A DNA stretch of 64,000 nucleotides from Nocardioides nitrophenolicus (GTDB lineage: Bacteria > Actinomycetota > Actinomycetes > Propionibacteriales > Nocardioidaceae): positions 3,348,001 to 3,412,000 of the forward strand of contig NZ_JAFBBY010000001.1 in the NCBI RefSeq assembly GCF_016907515.1. The letters are read 5' to 3'. Position numbers and translations under genes: made by a program. The stretch's first letter is position 1, and every line of letters begins with the position of its first letter. Below are positions 17,555-24,627 of the stretch, piece by piece. Under the pieces are notes generated by a model. The model saw only the letters and a program-made list of their open reading frames with translations. It was not told the DNA's origin and did no database searches.

Positions 17555-17586
17555 TCGGGTTAGCGGGCATGGCTCCGCTGGAGAAA

Positions 17587-17835
17587 TCATGACAGATCGC
17601 TGTGGCGATAGCCAGCAAGCCATCGCTTCCGGAGTGCTTGGTGTCGGTTCAGCCAGCTCTTGGGCCGGTGGTCGCGCTGGACCCGGGCGATGTCGTCGTA
17701 GTTGAACCGCAGCGGCTTGTGTCCTGGGTTGGTGGGCTTGATCCATCCGCGTTCGATCCACTTCCAGATGGTGGCTTCGGCGATGCCGGCGAGTTCGGCG
17801 GCTTCGCGGGTGGTGACGATGAGGGCGTCGGTCAA
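17587..17835 (-). CDS. MerR/AlpA-like helix-turn-helix DNA-binding protein
   Basis: The 82-residue protein starts with TTG at 17835, four bases after GGGAGG. It reads TREAAELAGIAEATIWKWIE, a winged-helix/excisionase-type HTH, followed by a wing containing GHKPLRFNYDDIARV. The C-terminus is basic (LNRHQALRKRWLAGYR). It is the last gene of the early operon, next to the late leader, so it may switch late transcription. A second HTH of this class lies at 23741-23953. Confidence 0.75.
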   Translation of the reverse strand: MTDALIVTTREAAELAGIAEATIWKWIERGWIKPTNPGHKPLRFNYDDIARVQRDHRPKSWLNRHQALRKRWLAGYRHSDLS

Positions 17836-18524
17836 CTTGCCTCCCGGTTGAGGACGATCTGTTCCCAGAGCCCGAAGGCTCGTTCGTTGATGGTGGTGCG
17901 GCAGGACAGGCAGGTGACGTCGGTGTCTCCGCCGTAGATGGCGAGGTTGGTCTCGCCGCAGTTCTCGCCGGGGCATGGGATGCCGGGGATGCGTCGGGTG
18001 ATGGGGCGCCAGGGTGCGAGCTGGTGGGCGTCGCGCATGGTCTCGGCGAGTTCTTCCATCCAGTCGCTGACGATGTCCCAGCAGGCGATGGAGGGTAGCC
18101 AGCGGATGAGGTGGGCTGCGTCGTTCGCGGGGGTGTGTTCGTCGGGTCCGGTGACCTTGACTTCCTCGCAGTGGTGGTCGACCCAGATGGCGAGTCGGTC
18201 GGCGAGGAGTTGGCGGGTGTCGAGGATGCCGACGTTGAGCGGGGCGGGTGATTCGTCGCCCTTGGTGCGGTGGCGGCTGGGGGCTGGGCCGTCGGGGTCG
18301 AGGTGCTGGGTGGTGGAGGCTGCCATGTTTCCGCCGAGCCAGCGGTGGACGATGGGGGCGTCGGTGAGCATGAGCTCGAGGCGGCGGTAGCAGTTGTCGC
18401 AGAGGAGCCCGTGGCGTGCTCGGGTGGGGAGGCATCCGCGGCATCCGTCTCCGGTGCAGTCGGTGAGGTGCTGGCGGTAGAGCGAGCAGCCGTTGATGCA
18501 TGCTCGGGTTTCGGTGGCGGTCAT
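17832..18524 (-). CDS. Cys-rich zinc-ribbon-like phage protein
   Basis: The 230-residue protein has an N-terminal Cys cluster (CINGCSLYRQHLTDCTGDGC, then CRGCLP and CDNC) and a C-terminal one (CPGENCGETN ... CLSC). Each could bind one or two zinc ions. The central region is helical with Trp-rich segments. I do not recognise a family. Early-operon position suggests nucleic-acid handling or transcription control. It overlaps both neighbours by 4 bases. Confidence 0.7.
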   Translation of the reverse strand: MTATETRACINGCSLYRQHLTDCTGDGCRGCLPTRARHGLLCDNCYRRLELMLTDAPIVHRWLGGNMAASTTQHLDPDGPAPSRHRTKGDESPAPLNVGILDTRQLLADRLAIWVDHHCEEVKVTGPDEHTPANDAAHLIRWLPSIACWDIVSDWMEELAETMRDAHQLAPWRPITRRIPGIPCPGENCGETNLAIYGGDTDVTCLSCRTTINERAFGLWEQIVLNREAS

Positions 18525-18763
18525 GCGGTGGGGGGCTCCTCGCTGGGGTTGGGGACGACGCTGAGGCCGCCGCGCTTGATGTGCTTCGCGGCAGCGACGA
18601 GGTGGTGTGCGAGGTCGAGCGCTTCGTCGGCCGTGACCATGTCGTCGTCGAGGATGATGCGGCGGCCGGCCGGCTGCCCGCCGACCATGACCTCGGTTGT
18701 GTAGATCTCAAACAGCCGGATGTCTGTGTGCACGATGGCGCTGTATTCGGTGTTGCGGTTCAT
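18521..18763 (-). CDS. Hypothetical early phage protein
   Basis: The 80-residue protein starts MNRNTEYSAIVHTDIRLFEI at an ATG preceded by GAGAGGAG. A beta-hairpin region is followed by DDDMVTADEALDLAHHLVAA, a helix. No recognised domain. It overlaps both neighbours by 4 bases, so it is translated within the early operon. Confidence 0.65.
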   Translation of the reverse strand: MNRNTEYSAIVHTDIRLFEIYTTEVMVGGQPAGRRIILDDDMVTADEALDLAHHLVAAAKHIKRGGLSVVPNPSEEPPTA

Positions 18764-18945
18764 GAGGGCTCCTCTCGAAGGGTCTTGAGTGGGATCTGGC
18801 GGCGGTGGACTTCGCGGCACAGCGCGACGAGGTGGCCCGCCTCGTCGCAGGCTTCGGCGAGGGTCCGAACCGGCTGTCCTGAGGCGAGGCGGGTGTCGAA
18901 CCTGCGGCGGCGGAGGCGCTGGCGGAGTCGGCGGATCATGGTCAT
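18760..18945 (-). CDS. Small basic early phage protein
   Basis: The 61-residue protein opens with an Arg-dense stretch (MTMIRRLRQRLRRRRFDTRL) and then a helix (RTLAEACDEAGHLVALCREV). It could bind DNA or RNA through the basic N-terminus. No family is recognised. It overlaps the replication-initiator candidate by 4 bases. Confidence 0.55.
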   Translation of the reverse strand: MTMIRRLRQRLRRRRFDTRLASGQPVRTLAEACDEAGHLVALCREVHRRQIPLKTLREEPS

Positions 18946-19682
18946 GCGCTCCTTCGCTTGTTGATGGTGTTGATGACGGCCTTGGGGTGGGCGCCGTTGG
19001 CGAGCATCCCGTCGACAGTGCTGGCTTCGATGTCGAGGACGCGGCCGAGTTCGTCGAGGAGTCGCTCGTAGCTGTCGTCGGTGAGATCGCCGTCGGCGTC
19101 GTACTGCCAGGGGTCCGTGGCGTGGGGCGTTGCTGCGGCGCGTGCGCCCGACGCGCCTGCGGCGGAATGATGAATTGGACCTGATGCGTCCCCTGATGAA
19201 TGACCTGATGGGGTCCGATTCACAAGACCCTTCTCGGCACGTGAATCGGACCCTTCTTGTTCGCTCATCGGACCCTTCGGCTGTGAATCGGACCCTTCTG
19301 GGTCGTCTAGGGTCCGGCCCCCCGGACCCTTTAGGGGCCGCTCATCGGACCCTTTGTGGATAACTCCTCTGCGGATCGGACCCTTGTGGATATCCGGAGG
19401 AGTGTGGATCGAGAACGCGTGCGCGATGCCCCATCCGTGCTGGTGTCCGCCCTCCTCGGTCATCCGGATCCAGCCCTTCTCCTGCAGCGCCTTCAGGCCG
19501 GTGATGACCGTCGACCGAGCAAGGCCGGTGTCCTCCACGAGACGCTTCGTGCCGGGGTGTGCGTTCAGCAGCGCCTGGTCGCTGTACGTCGCGAGGATCA
19601 CCAAGATCCGGAACTCGGCGTTGCTCAGGTCGGCGGCGCCGCGGAGATCCTTCATCCACGTGAGCTTGGTGCGGCGGGCCAT
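18942..19682 (-). CDS. Winged-helix replication-initiator candidate
   Basis: The 246-residue protein has an N-terminal winged helix at about residues 15-95 (LSNAEFRILVILATYSD, then TGLARSTVITGLKALQEKGW and IRMTEEGG), as in HTH_36-type and lambda-O-like initiators. The middle (about 95-165) is Lys/Gly/Asp-rich and repetitive (HKG, KGP, EGSD). The C-terminal helical domain has DSYERLLDELGRVLDIEAS. The repetitive part is encoded by iteron-like DNA with a DnaA box, as in phages whose origin lies inside the initiator gene. AAGGA precedes the ATG. Initiator function is inference. Confidence 0.7.
   Translation of the reverse strand: MARRTKLTWMKDLRGAADLSNAEFRILVILATYSDQALLNAHPGTKRLVEDTGLARSTVITGLKALQEKGWIRMTEEGGHQHGWGIAHAFSIHTPPDIHKGPIRRGVIHKGSDERPLKGPGGRTLDDPEGSDSQPKGPMSEQEGSDSRAEKGLVNRTPSGHSSGDASGPIHHSAAGASGARAAATPHATDPWQYDADGDLTDDSYERLLDELGRVLDIEASTVDGMLANGAHPKAVINTINKRRSA
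19211..19393. other. Candidate phage replication origin: iterons plus DnaA box
   Basis: ATCGGACCCTT occurs at 19245, 19267, 19287, 19344 and 19375, with a partial copy (GGACCCTT) at 19324 and an inverted partial copy (GGGTCCGAT) at 19211. Spacings of about 20-23 and 31-34 bases match whole helical turns. TGTGGATAA at 19355-19363 is a perfect complement of the DnaA box TTATCCACA and abuts one iteron; TGTGGATAT at 19385-19393 abuts another. AGGGTCCGG/CCGGACCCT at 19309-19330 forms a hairpin. All lie inside the initiator-like gene. Confidence 0.6.
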
Positions 19683-19728
19683 GGCGTTCCTTCGTGTGAG
19701 CTGGGTGGAGTGGGCTGACTGGCCGGGG

Positions 19729-20091
19729 TCACGCCCGCTGCTCGAGGTCGGTGATCCGGGACTTGAGCCACGCGATGCCGAGATGCAGGCCGCGCTCGTA
19801 GTCGTCGCACGGGTAGTCCGTGAACATGTGCGTCTCCTTGCAGTCGTTCGACCAGTGGGCGTGCTGGAAGGCCGTCTCGTGAAGGTGGCATGCGATGTGG
19901 TGATCGAGGTCCGACTCGGTCCTCTTGTGGATGAACTCCGAGAGGTAGCCGAGCTCGTTGTCGGGCGGGTTCCAGCAGTCGTCCTTCGGCTTGTCCTCGG
20001 GCGTGGCGGCCTGGGCGGTGGCGGTCGTGTCGGTCATAGCGGTCTCGCTCTCTGTGGTCGGGATGGTGAGTTGTTCGGCCGAGCCGGTCAT
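19729..20091 (-). CDS. Hypothetical early phage protein
   Basis: The 120-residue protein starts at ATG 20091, which overlaps the preceding stop as ATGA. A Thr/Ala-rich N-terminus is followed by WNPPDNELGYLSEFIHKR and a His/Cys-rich stretch (CHLHETAFQHAHWSNDCKET). Those residues could bind a metal. Family unknown. The gap of 46 bases to the initiator gene downstream is the longest inside this operon. Confidence 0.6.
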   Translation of the reverse strand: MTGSAEQLTIPTTESETAMTDTTATAQAATPEDKPKDDCWNPPDNELGYLSEFIHKRTESDLDHHIACHLHETAFQHAHWSNDCKETHMFTDYPCDDYERGLHLGIAWLKSRITDLEQRA

Positions 20092-20462
20092 CCGTCCCAC
20101 CCCGGCATCTCTCCGGAGGTGCGGCCGGCGCGTCGATCGGCGTGACCACCAGGCGTGTCGGCGTACCGGGCACGGCCCGCGATGACGTCATCGGCGGTGG
20201 CGAGGTGGGGGCCGAACATCGGATCGGACGCTGGTGCCATGGAGGGGGCCAGCCGTCGCAGGGAGGCCATGTCGGTCTCGCGCTCGATCTCGCCAGCCAG
20301 GTCGAGGGCACGGGCAGAGAGCTGCCGCAGGTCGGCGACGAGCTGGTCGCGGTCGGTGTTCTCGGCGTGCGCGACCAACCGCTGGACACCCGCGTCGATG
20401 GTGACCTCGGCGTAGGTGACGTCGTCGATGTCCCACCAGGACGAGGTGAGTGTGTACGTCAC
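20088..20462 (-). CDS. Hypothetical early phage protein
   Basis: The 124-residue protein starts with GTG at 20462, overlapping the upstream stop (GTGA), after GAGGTG. The N-terminus TYTLTSSWWDIDDVTYAEVT is beta-rich and is followed by a helix (ADLRQLSARALDLAGEIERE). No recognised domain. A longer open frame upstream has shadow composition. Confidence 0.6.
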   Translation of the reverse strand: MTYTLTSSWWDIDDVTYAEVTIDAGVQRLVAHAENTDRDQLVADLRQLSARALDLAGEIERETDMASLRRLAPSMAPASDPMFGPHLATADDVIAGRARYADTPGGHADRRAGRTSGEMPGWDG

Positions 20463-20869
20463 AGCGGCACCTCGTTGTCGGTGAGCCCGAACACCGGGTC
20501 GGCGCCGGGCGGGAGGGGCTCGTCGGGGACGTCCATGACGGTGGACGCCCTCTCGGCGGTCGGCTCCTCTGTCCGCCGCTGACAGGCCGGGCACGTGTCC
20601 ACGTCGACCTCTGCGGCCTTGTGGGCCTTGTGCCGGACGACACCGCCGGGCGACATGCCGCCGAGGACCGAGGAGGCGTAGCCGTCCCACTCGTCGAGCT
20701 CGTCAGCGGCCTTGTGGGCGGCCTCCAGCAGCGCCTCGGCGGTCATGACCGCGACGAGCCCGGCGGCACGACAGCGACCCGCTGCCTCGGCCCAGGGCAC
20801 GACATCCTTGCTGTCGGGAGACGGGGCGTCGAGCTGCTCGCGGATCCGGTCGAACAGGATCGCGTTCAC
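20459..20869 (-). CDS. Hypothetical early phage protein
   Basis: The 136-residue protein starts with GTG at 20869 after GGAGGTG and overlaps the upstream stop. It reads VNAILFDRIREQLDAPSPDS, then helices (AEALLEAAHKAADELDEWDG) and a lone CPACQRR motif that could form half of a zinc site. Function unknown. Confidence 0.6.
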   Translation of the reverse strand: MNAILFDRIREQLDAPSPDSKDVVPWAEAAGRCRAAGLVAVMTAEALLEAAHKAADELDEWDGYASSVLGGMSPGGVVRHKAHKAAEVDVDTCPACQRRTEEPTAERASTVMDVPDEPLPPGADPVFGLTDNEVPL

Positions 20870-21099
20870 GCCGCCACCTCCGGCATCTCCCACCCACGGC
20901 CGAAGAGACGCATGAACCGGCGACGCTGCCGCCTGTCGAGGGCGGTGGACTCCCTGAGGCGGCGGCGGAGTTCCCGACCCCGCAGACTGCTCTCGAGCCA
21001 CAGGGCATGGCGGCCCATGGTGCAGTACCGGAGCTGCGTCGTGTCCCCGTCCGGACCGGTGATGTTGACCGTGATCGGGGTCAAGCTGATCTTGCTCAT
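20866..21099 (-). CDS. Small basic early phage protein
   Basis: The 77-residue protein starts MSKISLTPITVNITGPDGDT. A short beta domain is followed by an Arg-dense helix (GRELRRRLRESTALDRRQRR). Nucleic-acid binding is plausible from charge alone. The start ATG is preceded by AGGAGGACAC and overlaps the upstream stop by 4 bases. Confidence 0.6.
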   Translation of the reverse strand: MSKISLTPITVNITGPDGDTTQLRYCTMGRHALWLESSLRGRELRRRLRESTALDRRQRRRFMRLFGRGWEMPEVAA

Positions 21100-21560
21100 G
21101 TGTCCTCCTGAAGGATCGAGCGGGCGAGAGCGAGGGCGAACGAGTCGGTCCTGGCGTGCATCCGCCAAGAGCCGGTCTCCGCTCGGCCGACGTCGACGTG
21201 CGAGGAGTTGCCCGAGGTGTGCTGGATCGTCACGCCGATGAGGTCCGCGAGCGGCTCCATGGCGGCGACGGTCGCGGCCTCGCCTTCGAGCCAGTCCGCG
21301 ACGAGCAAGGCGTTGGTGGGCGACCAGATGGCGATGTGCTGGGCGTTGGCCCGCCAGCGGTCGAGGCTGCCCGCGTTCGTGACGTCCTCGGTGACGTAGC
21401 GGTCCTCTGGCTGCGACCAGACGCTGATCTCGCGGGCTGGCTCGGGGTACCCGCGGTGGACGTCCTCGATGACCTCCCATGGGCCGGACGTGGCAGCCTG
21501 CGCCAGTTCGCGCAGCGTTGCCGCCGCCCGCTCCAGCAGGTCCACGACGTCGGCGTTCAC
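21096..21560 (-). CDS. Hypothetical early phage protein
   Basis: The 154-residue protein starts with GTG at 21560 and overlaps the upstream stop (GTGA). It reads VNADVVDLLERAAATLRELA, then SGPWEVIEDVHRGYPEPARE and NAQHIAIWSPTNALLVADWL. The pattern of DAxHIAxxSPxxALxVADWL is common in small actinophage hypothetical proteins of unknown role. A longer upstream extension is possible but overlaps the neighbouring gene. Confidence 0.65.
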   Translation of the reverse strand: MNADVVDLLERAAATLRELAQAATSGPWEVIEDVHRGYPEPAREISVWSQPEDRYVTEDVTNAGSLDRWRANAQHIAIWSPTNALLVADWLEGEAATVAAMEPLADLIGVTIQHTSGNSSHVDVGRAETGSWRMHARTDSFALALARSILQEDT

Positions 21561-21988
21561 TTCGACCACCCGGCCTCGATGATCGCGACACATTCGGGGC
21601 ACCGCTGGGTCGCGACAGTCCCGCCGCGGCCGGGCTTCCACGTCTTGCCGCACAGGCCCGTCACGGCACCATTCGGGGCGGGCATCCCGACCACCAGGTG
21701 CTCGAACACCTCGACCGGCTCAGGTGGCGCGACCAACCCTCGGATGGCCTCCTGCATCGCCTCGGCCTGTCTCTCGGCCGTGTAGTCGGCCGGGTCGTTG
21801 GTCTCAAACTGGGCGAAGAAGGCATCGACCAGCCGCTCCGCGACCTGGTGGTCTTCGGGATCGACCACGGCGACCAGGCGGTCGTTGAACGTCGCGACCC
21901 GAGGCGGCACCTCCACGCCGTCGACCCAGCAGCGGCGGAACGTGAAGGTGACCCCGTCGACCCAGGTCGACTGGACCTCCCCGCTCAC
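21557..21988 (-). CDS. Zinc-ribbon protein, DUF3039-like end
   Basis: The 143-residue protein starts MSGEVQSTWVDGVTFTFRRC. The N-terminal half is beta-rich. The C-terminal part VTGLCGKTWKPGRGG...CPECVAI resembles the single zinc ribbon of actinobacterial DUF3039 proteins (CGKxWxPxR...CPxC). Acting as a nucleic-acid binding adaptor is plausible. Overlaps neighbours by 4 bases on both sides. Confidence 0.6.
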   Translation of the reverse strand: MSGEVQSTWVDGVTFTFRRCWVDGVEVPPRVATFNDRLVAVVDPEDHQVAERLVDAFFAQFETNDPADYTAERQAEAMQEAIRGLVAPPEPVEVFEHLVVGMPAPNGAVTGLCGKTWKPGRGGTVATQRCPECVAIIEAGWSK

Positions 21989-22098
21989 CGCAGATCACCC
22001 GTGACCGCCGCGGCGATGGCCATCACCGACACGATGACCGCGCACATCGTGCACACCGCGATCACCGCGATCGCACGCAGCTTCTGATCCCCGTTCAC
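21985..22098 (-). CDS. 37-residue single-pass membrane protein
   Basis: A GTG at 22098 overlaps the upstream stop. The peptide is nearly all one hydrophobic helix (LRAIAVIAVCTMCAVIVSVM) with a charged N-terminus. Together with the next gene it forms a pair of tiny membrane proteins in the early operon. Such pairs may act in superinfection exclusion, but no motif shows this. Confidence 0.5.
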   Translation of the reverse strand: MNGDQKLRAIAVIAVCTMCAVIVSVMAIAAAVTGDLR

Positions 22099-22283
22099 CG
22101 GACCACCACCACGGCCAGCCGGGACGCGATCGCCAGGGCCAGGAGCGCGGCCATCGGGAACAGCGCCACCAACACCCAGGCGACCTGCAACGGCCACACC
22201 ACAGCCTGCTCAGCCCGACGCATCGCGACCGCGAACAAGACGACGCCCAGGACCGAGAAGGCGAACGACTGCCAGCCGGTCAT
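22095..22283 (-). CDS. Small two-helix membrane protein
   Basis: The 62-residue protein starts MTGWQSFAFSVLGVVLFAVA and has two hydrophobic helices separated by RRAEQAVVWPLQ. It overlaps the ParB-like gene upstream and the 37-residue membrane protein downstream, so the three are co-translated. Function unknown. Confidence 0.6.
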   Translation of the reverse strand: MTGWQSFAFSVLGVVLFAVAMRRAEQAVVWPLQVAWVLVALFPMAALLALAIASRLAVVVVR

Positions 22284-23095
22284 CGGGCAGCCGCGCCGAG
22301 TGCGTCGATGGCGGCCAACGAGACCGTGGAGGTGTCCAATTTGGACAGCTCGGCGATCCCGGAGAACGCGTGCTCAAGCACCTTCCGCGCATCCTCCTGA
22401 TCGACGCGCCAGGGAATCACCAGGTCGTCGGGCAGCATCGATCGGATGTCGCTCAAGTCGTTGAACAGGGTCGTGTAGACGTAGAAGTCGACGAGCGCCT
22501 GGCGGTTGACGAGGTCGAACGCGTCCGCCGCGAGATCATCGATCGTGGCGACACTGCGGTCCTTGGCGGCCTCGGCCCGGGTGAGCATCTCGTCGATCGG
22601 CGCCCCGCACAGCAACAGCTCGTGCAGCACCTTCCACAGGGACCGATAGCCCTGTCGCATGGCCTCCTGCCATCGACGCGTGAGCTCCTCGGCTTGCGTT
22701 CGCCGTTCAGACCGGACCGTGCCCACGGTTGTCGGGGAGCACCCCACCCGCCGGCTGATCGCGCGATCCGAGTCGTCGGGGCGCCGGATCAGCTCGTGCT
22801 CGATCAGGGCTCGCTTCTGCTCCTGGTTGAGGTGGCGGCGGGCACCGTTAAGGGTGACCGCGAGATCCATCGCGGCGTCGTCGTCGGCGACGTCGACCGT
22901 GATCGTCGGGTAGGGGATGCCGAGCTCGTCGGCGATCGCCGACCGGTTGTGGCCGTCGATGATCCGGCCGTGCTGGTCGACCGTCACCGGGACGAGGACG
23001 CCGTGCTCCGCGACGTCCTCGCGCAACGCCGCCATCTGGTCGTCGGTCAGTGGCGGCATCGGCTGGAAGACGCCCATGCCTGTCTTCGAGGTCAC
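22280..23095 (-). CDS. ParB/Spo0J nuclease-domain-like protein
   Basis: The 271-residue protein has an N-terminal ParB domain. LREDVAEHGVLVPVTVDQHG is followed by GRIIDGHNRSAIADELG, the DGHxR box of ParB-type CTP-binding folds, and then ALIEHELIRRPDDSDRAISR and a HTH (RVGCSPTTVGTVRSERR). The C-terminal half is helical and not recognised. Such lone ParB-like proteins in phages may partition, regulate or modify DNA; no ParA is visible here. GTG start overlaps the upstream stop. Confidence 0.8.
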   Translation of the reverse strand: MTSKTGMGVFQPMPPLTDDQMAALREDVAEHGVLVPVTVDQHGRIIDGHNRSAIADELGIPYPTITVDVADDDAAMDLAVTLNGARRHLNQEQKRALIEHELIRRPDDSDRAISRRVGCSPTTVGTVRSERRTQAEELTRRWQEAMRQGYRSLWKVLHELLLCGAPIDEMLTRAEAAKDRSVATIDDLAADAFDLVNRQALVDFYVYTTLFNDLSDIRSMLPDDLVIPWRVDQEDARKVLEHAFSGIAELSKLDTSTVSLAAIDALGAAAR

Positions 23096-23472
23096 CGGGA
23101 CCGACCCTCCTTCGCATCCATGGCGAGGGTCGCGGCGACTGCCATCGAGAAGTCACGGGCCTCAGCGAGGCCGGCGCGAAGATCCTGTGCCGGCACCCCC
23201 GTCGCATCCCTCGTCGCGTCGATGACATCGAGCAGCGGGCCGACGACACCCTCGGCCAGTTGCTTGGCTGCGACGGCGGCGACATACCCGAACGAAGCGG
23301 CGCCGATCCGAGCCAGGGTTGCCGCGGCGATCTGGTCCAGGGCGTCCTTGTCCCCGGCAGCAGCGGCCAGGGAGTACGACATCGCCGTACCTTCGGCCTG
23401 GATCAGGTCGATGTTCATGACGCCGAGCGGGGAGCCACAGTCGTCTGTCACGATGAAGTTGCTGGCGTCCAT
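23092..23472 (-). CDS. Hypothetical early phage protein
   Basis: The 126-residue protein starts MDASNFIVTDDCGSPLGVMN, a beta opening followed by Ala-rich helices (DQIAAATLARIGAASFGYVA). No domain recognised. It overlaps the upstream gene by one base (TGATG) and the ParB-like gene by 4. Confidence 0.6.
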   Translation of the reverse strand: MDASNFIVTDDCGSPLGVMNIDLIQAEGTAMSYSLAAAAGDKDALDQIAAATLARIGAASFGYVAAVAAKQLAEGVVGPLLDVIDATRDATGVPAQDLRAGLAEARDFSMAVAATLAMDAKEGRSR

Positions 23473-23660
23473 CAGATGCCATCCCGGTGGCTGGCGTCGC
23501 GCTGCTCACGCTGGCGGCGGAGGCGAGCGTTCCGGGCTGCGTCGGCCTCTTCGCGGAGGCGGGCACGGTCTCGCAGGTCGTTGGCGATCTGGCCGTCGCG
23601 GTTGATCTTTCCGACGGCTGCGTTTGCCGTCGGGTCACTGCTGGTGTGACGCTTGGACAT
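23472..23660 (-). CDS. Small charged early phage protein
   Basis: The 62-residue protein starts MSKRHTSSDPTANAAVGKIN at an ATG with AAAGGA upstream. The C-terminal half is a highly charged helix (RARLREEADAARNARLRRQR). It may be a small coiled coil or nucleic-acid binder. A start 15 bases further upstream is less well supported. Confidence 0.6.
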   Translation of the reverse strand: MSKRHTSSDPTANAAVGKINRDGQIANDLRDRARLREEADAARNARLRRQREQRDASHRDGI

Positions 23661-23690
23661 GCGTCGTCCTTTCAATAGGGGGGGGCGTGG

Positions 23691-23744
23691 TTAGTGCGTG
23701 GCGAGGGGCCGGTTCTTGGCGGGATGGGCCCCTCGCTTCGTCAT
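23691..23744 (-). other. 17-codon coupled frame with embedded hairpin
   Basis: ATG at 23744 overlaps the stop of the excisionase-like gene (ATGA) and the frame reads MTKRGAHPAKNRPLATH before TAA. Inside it, GCGAGGGGCC (23701-23710) and GGCCCCTCGC (23727-23736) form a perfect 10-bp stem with a 16-base loop. The hairpin could attenuate early transcription just after the first gene. Confidence 0.35.
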
Positions 23745-23953
23745 CCGGTGGCCTTCTCGAACTGGGCGTCGATCCATGCCTGGACGTCGGATTCGCGGTA
23801 GACGATCCGCTTGCCGAACTTCGCCGAGGGCGGTCCGACGGACTGCGGGTGATCGCCCTGCGCGAGCTGGCGCCAGTAGCGAAGAGTGTTTTCTGAGACG
23901 CCGATCCACTCGGCCACCTGCGCGATGCGGAGCAGGCGCTCCCGATCTCCCAT
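23741..23953 (-). CDS. Excisionase/AlpA-like winged-helix protein
   Basis: The 70-residue protein starts MGDRERLLRIAQVAEWIGVS; AAAGGAGG before the ATG fixes the start. The helix VAEWIGVSENTLRYWRQLA and the wing GKRIVYRESDVQAWID are typical of MerR/excisionase folds. As the first gene of the leftward early operon, facing the repressor and integrase, it is a candidate recombination directionality factor or Cro-like regulator. Confidence 0.8.
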   Translation of the reverse strand: MGDRERLLRIAQVAEWIGVSENTLRYWRQLAQGDHPQSVGPPSAKFGKRIVYRESDVQAWIDAQFEKATG

Positions 23954-23987
23954 CGAATCCTCCTTTGTAGATGGATGTCTGCGGACC

Positions 23988-24032
23988 AGCATATACCGAG
24001 ACGTAGACGGTCGTCAGCAACTGGGTTAGCCT
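23988..24032. promoter_or_regulatory. Divergent lysogeny switch promoters
   Basis: Minus strand: -35 TGACGA (24016-24011) and -10 TATGCT (23993-23988) with a 17-base spacer drive the early operon. Plus strand: -35 TAGACG (24004-24009) and -10 TAGCCT (24027-24032), also 17-base spacer, place the start at or next to the repressor GTG at 24040, implying a leaderless mRNA. The two promoters overlap, so binding at one should affect the other. Confidence 0.55.
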
Positions 24033-24039
24033 GCTCTGC

Positions 24040-24627
24040 GTGAGCCGGACGGAAGCTGATGAGAATGAGTGGGACTTCCGATTTCGCACGCGCATGAGGG
24101 AGTTGCGAGAGGCGAAGGGGATGACTCAGACCGATCTCGCCAGAGAGTTGTCGGAGTACCCGCTTCTGAAGCTGGGGCATCAACCGACGATCGCGCGGAT
24201 TGAAGCTGGCGATCGGCCGGTCCGGCTTGGAGAGGCACCGTTCATTGCGAGGGAACTGGGGACGACGGTCCACGCGATGGTCGCGGAGGAGGGGTCAGAT
24301 GAAGATCTGGACCTGTTCCTTGACGTCCTCTATAGCGAGATCAGTGGGCTTAGCGGGGCGCTGGCGGACTTCGAGGCCGAGTTCGACGACCCCTCTAGAG
24401 CTGCCCGCGCTCTGTATGAGCGGGCGCACTCTCAGGGGGCCAGCCTCGATGAGGCGGTTGCCGGCGGATCCGTCCTCGCGACGCGGATCACAGATGCGCT
24501 TGCGGCATTCGATGTGGTCATGAAGGCATGGGACGGACTGCGTGATGCGGTTCGGACACTAGAAGAGCAGCCTTTCACGATTCATCCTGGGCGCGAGGCT
24601 GAGTCTTCAGCGGAACGTGATGGCTAG
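24040..24627 (+). CDS. XRE-family prophage repressor
   Basis: The 195-residue protein starts with GTG at 24040. An N-terminal Cro/CI-type HTH occupies about residues 14-80: MRELREAKGMTQTDLARELS, then IARIEAGDRPVRLGEAPFIA. The C-terminal part is helical and acidic (LYSEISGLSGALADFEAEFD) and should dimerise; no LexA-like protease motif is seen. It is divergent from the early operon and overlaps the integrase start by 11 bases, so repressor and integrase share a transcript. This places it as the maintenance repressor. Confidence 0.82.
   Translation: MSRTEADENEWDFRFRTRMRELREAKGMTQTDLARELSEYPLLKLGHQPTIARIEAGDRPVRLGEAPFIARELGTTVHAMVAEEGSDEDLDLFLDVLYSEISGLSGALADFEAEFDDPSRAARALYERAHSQGASLDEAVAGGSVLATRITDALAAFDVVMKAWDGLRDAVRTLEEQPFTIHPGREAESSAERDG

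Larger units (their letters stand above)
17105..17586 (-). other. Gene-free 482-bp segment between early and late blocks
   Basis: I find no convincing protein frame or tRNA fold. The segment holds at least three inverted repeats: 17249-17275 (7-bp arms CCCGCCC/GGGCGGG), 17279-17310 (7 bp plus inner 6 bp, loop TGT) and 17530-17554 (9-bp arms GAGCCCCGG/CCGGGGCTC). It should contain the late promoter and possibly the end of the early transcript. The packaging site may also lie here, near the small terminase. Confidence 0.5.

Noticed and set aside
17105-17586. A phage tRNA or non-coding RNA gene
   Set aside because: Inverted repeats are present, but no cloverleaf, anticodon arm or T-loop consensus fits on either strand.
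22280-23095. A plasmid-type partition system (ParAB)
   Set aside because: The ParB-like protein has no ParA neighbour, and the surrounding genes are an ordinary phage early operon.
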